DNA of 64,000 bases, taken from the NCBI GenBank assembly GCA_022560025.1, contig JAFISE010000008.1, positions 124,001-188,000 of the forward strand. The letters are read 5' to 3'. The notes under the pieces are model-generated. The model did no database searches. It saw only the letters and a list, made by a program, of their open reading frames with translations, and was not told the origin of the DNA. How positions within the stretch are numbered: position 1 is the first letter of the stretch; each line of letters opens with the position of its first letter. The position numbers were made by a program, and so were the translations under genes. The DNA comes from Stagonosporopsis chrysanthemi. Lineage: Eukaryota > Ascomycota > Dothideomycetes > Pleosporales > Didymellaceae. Below are positions 56,489 through 64,000 of this stretch, one piece after another.

Positions 56489-58878
56489 ATGAGCAGTCTC
56501 AAGCGTTCGAGGTCAGATCCACCACCACCTATCACTGTCGAAGATACCGCAACTGGGGAGCCTCCGCAACCTTCACCGTCGCCCACAATAGGTATTTGGA
56601 TAAGTAAAAGGCATTTGAGTCAGTGGCTGATCAGTAGGTAGAGCGAGCGCAGACGTTCGATGCTCGACCAACATTCAATCATGAGGACTCGCGATCAGAC
56701 CTCCGTCAGCGCCGAGCTACTCTTGGCCACAAGCGGAAGCACAGCCCCAACCTCCAATGGCATGAAGAATGGACCGACGAGCGATGGAAACATGGCCGCG
56801 TGTTGATGATTGACTACGTTGGGAAAGATCATACCCAAGAAGGTAGAAGGAAGGTGGTCAGTCAAGAATTTTGCGATGTGGACAGCTTGCGCAAGTTCTA
56901 CACGAAGAAAGAGCGCTCGCAGCAGGCTGCACTGCGGGTGATACACGTACAAAATGCTCCCTGGGCTACACGCTTTTTATTGAACAAGTTCAACATCGAC
57001 GGAAGCCATGACCTCGTTGGTACTAGCTTTGGAAATTGGGCTCAGTACGAACGCCCTTTGGTACGGAACAACAAGCCTGTCCCTAACGGAAGGACGTTCA
57101 GGACTCAACGGGATCCTTGGAGAGGCATCAGTCGAGCGTCGTTCAGCTGCGATTATCTGAAGCATTTCCCAAGAGGAAAGGTACGAAAGATCAGGAATGG
57201 AACCAAGATGATGGAGCTTAACGGCTACGATGCAGACGATATGCCTTGTTATACCTACGACGCACTCGTGCAGCGTCTCTCAGTCTATGTACAACTGAGC
57301 ACATCTGCGCCTGGGTCTGCAACTGATCCTGACATGCCCAATCCCTACAACGAAGAGGATTTTGAAGACTATCAGCGCCTGAAGAAGTCTTATGGCGACG
57401 TCAACGCGAATGAACACAGAGAAAAGTACATACCCAAACTGAAAACTCTCGACAATGGCAGTACTATTATTGTTTTCGAGTCATCGCAATCGGGCGATGT
57501 TAAGGACACGCTGATAGGCGCTCGGCAAGAAGTAGAGTCGCGCTGGCGACGCCTCACTTTCTATCTCTCACGCGCAGAGGCGTCCTCCGACGAGACTTTG
57601 ACTATTGAATGCATGGACTATATCTTGAAAGACATTTTCCAAGCCCTCTCCTACAACTGGAACCGTTTCCTTGCCGCTTGCGAAACTCATGTTGGCATAC
57701 TCGAAGACAAGATATACGACAATCCAGCAGACGAATCCCGAGACCAAGAGCTATGGAGCAACAGTGCTCTGTGGCTCAAGGTGGAGCGTTTGATCTGGAA
57801 GCATCGCGATATGGTCGATGACATGCGTAACTACCTTCACGAGCTTGCGTTGGGTGATCCAGTAGAAGAAGGATGGCTTGGAAGTACCCCAACGGAGCTC
57901 GAGCGCCTTACCAACCAATGCGAGCGCGACATCATCAATCCCACCAAAGAACTCGCAGACTTGATGTACAAGAGCGTAGGGATTCGAGATGCCCGACATT
58001 CCCTGCAGCTTGGCCTATCTATGTGGCGACTTAGCTGGATCACCTTCATCTTTTTGCCGCTAACCTTCATGTGTGGCTTCTTCGGTATGAACGTCGATAC
58101 TTTTGAGGGCAATCCGAGCATCAAATGGTTCTTTATCACTTCTGTCCCTGTGTTGGTCACAGTACTAGTCTTGTGGTACGGTGTAAAGCACTCCCTCGCG
58201 ACGCAGCGCCAGAGCCCTCTTCGTAGAGGAGTCTACGAAAATCTTTATCAAGATCTGGCAACGGAATACCCGCACCTGTGGACTAGGCGCGGACCAAAGA
58301 ATGATCTTACTATGGTCGGGGCTTTTGGATTGATCAAATGGCGTCTAGTCACAAGGTGGTTCGGCAGCGAGAAATTGCATAAGAAGGGCGATTACAACCC
58401 TGCAGTCGATGAGTTTGGCACCTGGTCTCGCATCAAACAGTATCTTGTACGTCGCTGGCTGCCCGAGCTCCGTATCATTGTCGCAGATGAGCTGCCTCGA
58501 AGTCGACGATCAAACGATGAGTCACTAGAAAGCATAGCAAGCACAGGAAAGGATCTTGGTGCCATCGCCGAACTGATGAGCATCGCAACGCCTGTCGCTC
58601 TAGCTGAGATCGAGCCTATTGCTGCCAGTAAGCTGCAGCACCGCGTGCCAGCCGCCCGACTGAAGAGTTTGAGCCCAACGAGAAGTGACAAGAGTGGAAG
58701 TGGGAGGCCGAGCAGTGATGGAGGTGCTAGTGGAATTATGGTTGATGAGAGAGGGCTCAGCGAGGATGAACGGAGTGGCGATGAGCGGAGCAGAGATGAG
58801 AAGGATTTAGAACTTGACAGAGCGAAGCGAAGGAGGCAGCAGCTAATTGTGCTTTCTTCGCATGAACGGCTAGGGTGA
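56489..58878 (+). CDS. CorA-type Mg2+ transporter, fungal long form
   Basis: Exons 56489-56591 and 56642-58878 (50-bp intron; acceptor GGTAG, phase 1) give 779 aa. The long N-terminal cytosolic half (MSSLKRSRSDPPPPIT.. to about residue 500) is acidic with a coiled-coil-like middle (EVESRWRRLTFYLSRAEASS). The pore part has two membrane segments, WITFIFLPLTFMCGFFG and WFFITSVPVLVTVLVLWYG, with the GMN signature in FFGMNVDTFEG between them. A ~230-residue C tail ends in charged Asp/Glu/Arg repeats (SEDERSGDERSRDEKDLE). The family imports divalent cations, mainly Mg2+; the plasma membrane is the likely place. The exon 1 start is chosen because it gives the in-frame splice. Confidence 0.88.
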
Positions 58879-59566
58879 TCAACAGCTTTTTAGGGCAGTT
58901 CAAGTACTACTACAGGTTCCGTATATATTAAGTTGTTGAAAGCACATTCTTGGTCCTTTGTCTTAGGATCCTTCGAAAATGATCACTTCTAAACACATAG
59001 CTGTTTGGTCATCAGTTTGCTGCTTTCTTGTACGGTAGTAGTGTTCTCTGCGAAAGTCGGATCTCAATGCTTCGAGGAAAGCACCAAGGTGTCAAATTGA
59101 CAGTGGCGCCACATCATGCTTGTTTTGGCTTGGAAAGCAACATGGAAGTCAAGTACGACAACTTCAAGATTACCATTGAGAGTGTCCTAGTTTCGGCTTT
59201 GCCTCGCATTTTGGAAATCAGTAAGTAAAGCAAAGCAGTCAAGACCAGATATCGAGAACGCGAAGAAATGCCAAAGTGTAAGGCTGTGATTTCCGCTAGG
59301 ATAGGATCGCGGAAGGAGCCCGCGCAGCTTACACAGTACATCCACCTTTGCTAAGCTCGGATGCTACAGCATCCCGGGGCAGCCCCACGAGCCTTGCCTT
59401 AGCAACGCTTTTGTAAGCATTGTGAATCGACAAGCACTTGCTATGCTCACAAAGGAGACATGCAGTCGGATCGATTGCTCCGGAGGCCAGATTCTCCTAT
59501 CCGTTACATCAGCCACTGTCGCGCTCGCTCTTAAACTCGCAAAATTGGCGGTCTCGTCCGTCATCC
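58879..59566. other. Intergenic region
   Basis: 688 bp up to the possible long-form start of the next gene. Open frames exist but no domain is seen. Confidence 0.35.
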
Positions 59567-60718
59567 ATGTCCGTTGCTGCACGATCGCTGCTAACTGGTC
59601 TGGTCATCGGCGTACTTCTTGCTCTTTTGTGGCAGCAATTGACCCCCCACATACCATTGCCGAAGCTCAACTCACGTGGGACTCCGGCGAGTACTACACC
59701 GCTTCCAGAGCCTGATTCGATGGCGCAAGTTCTTCGACAGATTGCTAGGAAGGTGGTGCGCGGGGCCAATGCAAGTGGATCAAACTACAAAAGCATCACT
59801 GCTGCCTCCTCTTCTCTTCTGCATTCCAGACCCTCTGCTTGTGCATCTTCAGCCTCTTCTTTGATATCCTCAAATTCTTTCTCCACCACATCACCAGCCA
59901 TGGCTACTTCTCAGCTCACTAAGTCAGTCATCGAGGCCATCAAGGAGCGCCGCACATACTACCAGCTCAACAAGGAGGCACCCATCTCAGACTCCAAGAT
60001 CAAGGAGCTCGTCGAGCAGGCCGTCCTTCACGTCCCCTCCTCCTTCAACTCTCAGTCCACCCGCCTCGTCGTCCTGCTCAACAAGGACCACGAGCAGTTC
60101 TGGGACTACGTAGTCGAGGTCCTCAAGCCTCTCACTCCTGAGGACAAGTTCGACGGCACTAAGCAGAAGATCAACGGCTTCAAGGCTGCCTATGGAACCG
60201 TACGTTGCCAGATTTCCTTTCCTTACCTCTTCACAACATCATGAGGCCGCGCATTGCATGATTTGGAAGCTCCTGCGGCCCCACAATCTCGCTCTGCTGC
60301 CCCACATACACAGCATGATGCAAGCCCCACCACCTGTCGTGCCTCGCAACTGCATTAGCTACACGGAGCCACACAGCTAAGAAACCCATAGGTCCTCTTC
60401 TACGAAGCCCCTGAGCCCGTCGAGAACCTGCGCAAGGCGTTCCCGCTCTACGCACACCACTTTGGCGACTGGTCTGAGCACGCCAACGCCATGCACCAGT
60501 TCGCGCTGTGGGTTGCGCTCGAGGCTGAGGGCTTCGGCGCCAACCTGCAGCACTACAACCCCATCATTGATCAGAAGGCTGCTGAGCACTGGAGCATCCC
60601 GCTTGAGTGGAAGCTCAGGTCTCAGCTGGTCTTCGGTGGCCGTGCTGGCGAGCCTGGCGAGAAGCAGTTCCAGAAGACCTTTGGCGAGAGGCTCTTTGTT
60701 CACGGCTCCAAGGAGTAA
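59567..60718 (+). CDS. NAD(P)H nitroreductase family protein, with possible N-terminal membrane-anchored form
   Basis: The core start at 59900 gives exons 59900-60199 and 60392-60718 (192-bp intron, GTACGT..CATAG), 208 aa: ATSQLTKSVIEAIKERRTYY, SSFNSQSTRLVVL, NPIIDQKAAEHWSIPLEWKL, fungal Hbn1/Frm2-like FMN nitroreductases. The same frame stays open upstream through an ATG at 59567 with SVAARSLLTGLVIGVLLALL, a strong membrane/targeting segment, followed by a Ser-rich linker. The interval 59567-59899 is therefore either a 5' UTR or a 111-residue N-terminal extension (319 aa in all). The family reduces nitro compounds and quinone-like substrates with FMN; the native substrate is unknown. Confidence 0.85.
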
Positions 60719-60980
60719 GACATAGACCAGGAGCGTGACGCATCACATGTAGCGAATTGAGCGTTTGAATTCCTATGTTGCGTTTTGCATGATGTGCATG
60801 ATTTGTGACAAATGTGTGGGAGAATCCGCTTGACTTAATAATATCCATGAACTGTCATTCATCTACTGCAACGCTCATTTGGTATATACGAAGATTCAAC
60901 ATACGCCTCACTCACCTTCCCGGCCATTGTCCGCCTCTCTACATAACAATCCCCATTCTGTAATTGTGCCAATCAATATC

Positions 60981-62001
60981 TTAGAAGCAGAAGACCTGGT
61001 CCTCGAGCTTGCTGACAGGCCTAGCCTTGGTGAAACCCAGACTCTCGGTCGCCTTCTTCATAGCAGCAACCATAGGCGGGGGTCCGCAGATCAGGACCTT
61101 GACGTCGCTGGCGGGCGAGGGGAGCTTCTCCTTGATCATGTCTGCGGTGACGAAGCCGACACCTCCGGTCCAGCCCTCAGGAGGGTTGTTCAGGACATAG
61201 TGTACGCGGAACTTGGGGTCCCTGGCGGCAAGCGCATCGAGGTCGTCTTTGAGCAGAATGTCGTCGGGGTTAACGTTCGCGAAGATGAGATCGATCTCAG
61301 TCTTGTCGCCAGCGGCGCGACCGCGGTGGATGGCCTTGATGACCTGTAGCATGGGTGTGATTCCGGTTCCGCCAGCAATCATACCAAAGTGCCTGACCAT
61401 GTTGGGTGTGTAAACCATGGCGCCTTTGGGGCCCTTGACCTTCATCTTATCGCCGATCTTGAGGTTTGCAACATACTTGGAGATGTTACCGGTGGGGTAT
61501 GCTTTGATGAGGAGGTCAAAGAAACCCTTGTCATTGTCGGAGGAGGTAGGGGTGTACGAGCGGACAACTTCCTTGGGCTGGCCTTCGATGGTGGCAGCGA
61601 GGGAGATGTGCTGGCCGATGGGCAAACCAAGGATGTCTGACTCCTTGGGAAGCTTGAAGCGATAACTGCACGAATTAGCTATTGGAGGACTGGAGTACCG
61701 CATAAGACGTACATGGCCGTGTTGTGAGAGAGGACAGTCTTCTCCCCAAGCTCGAACTCCTGGAAAGCATCAGGCTTCAAGACCTTGCGGCCGCCGTCTG
61801 GAGCTATTAGCAACCACTTCTAATCATCCGGAGGTTGCTGAACATACTCTGGCTACTGAAGATGACAGCACCAGTGAGGATGGCGGTCAGGGCAAGAGCG
61901 TATGGAAGCCACTCGCTTTTGAACGCAGCGGTTCCGATCAGCAAGACGGCCGACGGCAGGTAAATGCCAGTGACATACTGCGTCGCGAAGGGTGAAGACA
62001 T
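60981..62001 (-). CDS. CBR1: NADH-cytochrome b5 reductase
   Basis: Exons 61848-62001, 61713-61803 and 60981-61665 give 309 aa. Exon 1 encodes a hydrophobic anchor ([14 protein letters not shown], then [14 protein letters not shown]). Splicing yields [20 protein letters not shown] and [23 protein letters not shown] and NADH marks are [31 protein letters not shown] and CGPPPM. It passes electrons from NADH to cytochrome b5 for sterol and fatty-acid desaturation, at the ER or outer mitochondrial membrane. Length matches yeast Cbr1-type enzymes (~284-310). Confidence 0.94.
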
Positions 62002-62952
62002 GATGGGACGGGTTCCTGTGTTTCCTGACCGCTGTTGAGAAAGAAACTGTCTGCTAAAAGGTCAATTGGAGTCTACAGGCGCGCCTGAAGACGATCGAGT
62101 GTGGGGTAGCTCGCTCGATGAATGATCGGTGCTCAGCAAAAGTGCTCCGAAGGTTGCCTTGGCAGGGTCGTTCTTTCCGATGAGAGCCGAGGACCTTTCA
62201 GAGTAGAAGTGAATTCCGCAACAACGGAACACGAATGCAGGCAGAGGCAACGGGAATGGGCAGGAATACAAATTCTGGTAGCTGTGGTGCCTACACGTGC
62301 GGCATACATGTAGTTGTTCACAATAATGGCCGCCCAGCACGGACACAGTGAGCGGTTTGGGAAAGTGAATCCTGAACGTCCACGGGCCGCTTCCGTGGAC
62401 GATATTGGACTGAACAACCCCTCAGACCCTACCTTCACAACTGTGCTCTTGGACCAGTCATCAATGACTGCGGATATGCTGTACACGGCGAAGGTTCTCG
62501 AAGGCCGCGTTGTGCAGCTTTGCATCGCGTGCGAGGTCCCGAAGCCAACGCCGGTGTGTGATGCGCGTCGATTTCCGAACTTTCATGTGTCCTCAAAGCT
62601 TTGGCCTCAGTCTTTAGAAGATGTTCCAATCATTCAAACTGATCCTTGGATCTGCTACTCTGCCACCAGAACTAAATCTTGTCACTTCGAAAATAACGTC
62701 ACACGCTGAAGCTCGATGCTAGTGGGTCGATTAGACGATCTAAATTAGCCGCTTGTGGCGTGGCGCGTCACATTCGTCCCTTTGTATCAACCTGCAGCGT
62801 TGTTGCGCATCACGAGCAATACCATTTTATTCGACCCTCTGTACTCCCCCGGTGCGAACGATGACTACAATTAATAGTAAAGAAGGGATGGCTTAGTTTC
62901 TGGCTACCAGCAACACAGATTATGGCACCATCACCTTTATTTCAGGACAATC
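62002..62952. other. Divergent region CBR1 / histidine kinase
   Basis: 951 bp between divergent start codons. A 131-codon ORF (62314-62709, plus) has an Ala/Asp-rich middle but no recognised domain, and I do not annotate it. It must hold both promoters. Confidence 0.35.
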
Positions 62953-64000
62953 ATGACTGAAGCTCCGCTGGCCCTCCTTCTGGAATACTTGGATGCAACA
63001 CAGCAGCCAACTTTTGTCATCCAACTTTCCCACCCAGACCGAACATCGAAGAAATTCGATCAGAAACTTATATTCACGCATGCCAATCCTGCGCTGCTAG
63101 GTCTGGGGTCTCTCTATATCGAGATTGTGCAGCAGTTGCAGCGGAGTCCAGACATCTCGCGCTTTGTCAACATCAACAGACCGTCTCGATCAACCTCGAC
63201 CAGCCATACGGTGTCATTTTGTGGCATTGATTGGACTGTTACGATTGTTGGCAACAAATGGCTCATAGCTGTATCTACAGACTTGCGCGATGGCCCGAAC
63301 GACAATAAATACGACAGGTCTTCGCAGGCCTTGCCTGCCACAGGCACCGTTGTGAAAGCAAGCTTTCATACTCCCAAGGAAACTGATGTCTCTGCTTTGT
63401 TGGCACACGAGACTGGTCAAAGACGCATTCTGGGAGCCGTGAAACCAAATGGTCATTTGGGCAATACCCAATACCTGGCATGGATGCGTCAGTACGACTG
63501 GACATCATCGCCAGTTGGTCCAATTAAACAATGGCCCCAAGAGCTCCGAAGCATGTGCGAATTCGCTCTGGCAAGCTCAGACCCAATCAACATATTTTGG
63601 GGGGACGAGTGCACTTTGCTATACAACCATCCTTTTTCGATCATTATCGGAGACAAACATCCCCGTGCCATGGGCCGACCTTTCAAGGAGAACTTCGAGC
63701 AGTGGCCAGAGTACTATCGCCTGTTCGACCGCATGAAGGAGACTGGCCAGTCCGTACAGCAAGAAAAAATGCGGCGGATGCTCGTGCGTGACGGCTTTCT
63801 CGAAGAAGACTTCTTCGATTTTCTTATGGTGCCCATTCTTGCTGCGGATGGCGCCGTAGTAGGTTTTACGACCCGAGTTCATGAAGCAACACAAAAGATC
63901 ATTTTTGAACGAAGGATACGGATCTTGACCGACATCAACAAAGCAATATCGACAACGTACACGGTGCAAGACTTGTGTGTAGCTGCAGCTAATGTTCTTG
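62953..64000 (+). CDS. Hybrid histidine kinase, N-terminal part (runs off window)
   Basis: An open frame from ATG at 62953 to the window end (about 349 residues, no stop). The start MTEAPLALLLEYLDATQQPT has PAS-like features (QKLIFTHANPALLGLG), then a Trp-rich stretch (WTSSPVGPIKQWPQELRSMC and IFWGDECTLLYN) typical of the sensor region of fungal two-component kinases, followed by DFFDFLMVPILAADGAVVGF (PAS) and RIRILTDINKAISTTYTVQD, where a GAF-like region starts. The kinase (H-box, ATPase) and receiver domains would lie beyond 64000, so the class is unassigned. Confidence 0.75.
   Translation, partial: MTEAPLALLLEYLDATQQPTFVIQLSHPDRTSKKFDQKLIFTHANPALLGLGSLYIEIVQQLQRSPDISRFVNINRPSRSTSTSHTVSFCGIDWTVTIVGNKWLIAVSTDLRDGPNDNKYDRSSQALPATGTVVKASFHTPKETDVSALLAHETGQRRILGAVKPNGHLGNTQYLAWMRQYDWTSSPVGPIKQWPQELRSMCEFALASSDPINIFWGDECTLLYNHPFSIIIGDKHPRAMGRPFKENFEQWPEYYRLFDRMKETGQSVQQEKMRRMLVRDGFLEEDFFDFLMVPILAADGAVVGFTTRVHEATQKIIFERRIRILTDINKAISTTYTVQDLCVAAANVL

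Noticed and set aside
62314..62709. 131-codon ORF in the CBR1/kinase gap
   Set aside because: No family, no splice support, lies in a divergent promoter region.

Overview
This window is nuclear DNA of a filamentous ascomycete (Pezizomycotina; a Dothideomycete/Pleosporales-like fungus is my guess, not shown by the sequence). The signs are many short introns of about 45-90 bp with GTANGT donors, CTRAY-like branch points and CAG/TAG acceptors; monocistronic genes on both strands; fungal-only families (CFEM, GH128, Crh-type GH16, fungal CorA, NAD(P)H nitroreductase, UDP-galactopyranose mutase); and no operons. I worked out intron/exon structures by hand from reading frame, splice signals and family motifs. 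No tRNA, rRNA, CRISPR array or intact transposon was recognised.

Layout. 0-8.4 kb is accessory: an MFS drug/H+ antiporter, a secreted GH5 mannanase-like enzyme, a DsbA/FrnE-type oxidoreductase and a CFEM-like single-pass membrane protein. 8.5-12.2 kb holds the head-to-head pair ZIM17/TIM15 and cullin-3. A 2.9-kb gene-poor stretch follows, then a GH128 wall glucanase (15.1-16.5 kb), an 81-aa charged protein behind a 13-C tract, a cyclase-family hydrolase and a Gyp1-type TBC RabGAP. 22-25 kb is an Hrp1/Nab4-like RNA-binding protein with a 1281-bp intron. 26.5-33 kb carries a Crh-type wall transglycosylase, gamma-glutamyl phosphate reductase and UDP-galactopyranose mutase. 34.8-45.6 kb has a triose-phosphate-translocator family transporter, ADE2, RPL18, a small unknown protein, a TFIIIC subunit and DBP3. 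46.7-58.9 kb has a 57-aa Cys-rich protein, condensin Cnd1 head-to-head with Cdc7 kinase, mitochondrial uS17m, an ER DnaJ ending in HDEL, and a CorA Mg2+ transporter. 59.5-64 kb has a nitroreductase, NADH-cytochrome b5 reductase and the 5' part of a hybrid histidine kinase.

Functional themes: cell wall and carbohydrate (GH5, GH128, Crh GH16, UGM, sugar-phosphate-type transporter), gene expression machinery (RPL18, TFIIIC, Dbp3, Hrp1, uS17m), chromosome cycle (Cnd1, Cdc7, CUL3) and primary metabolism (ProA, Ade2, Cbr1). These are separately transcribed genes. Several head-to-head pairs share short intergenic regions, and four promoters hold recognisable elements: a perfect CPC1/GCN4 site before proA, an MBF/SBF-type site between Cnd1 and Cdc7, GATA half-sites before the cyclase, and CreA-type motifs before GH5.

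I found no convincing new multigene system. The best leads are the long motif-rich Hrp1 intron, a stop-free 3n intron in ZIM17, two tiny intron-split proteins, a CFEM-like gene without a visible signal peptide, a nitroreductase with a possible membrane-anchored long form, and a probable non-GT donor in the TFIIIC gene.
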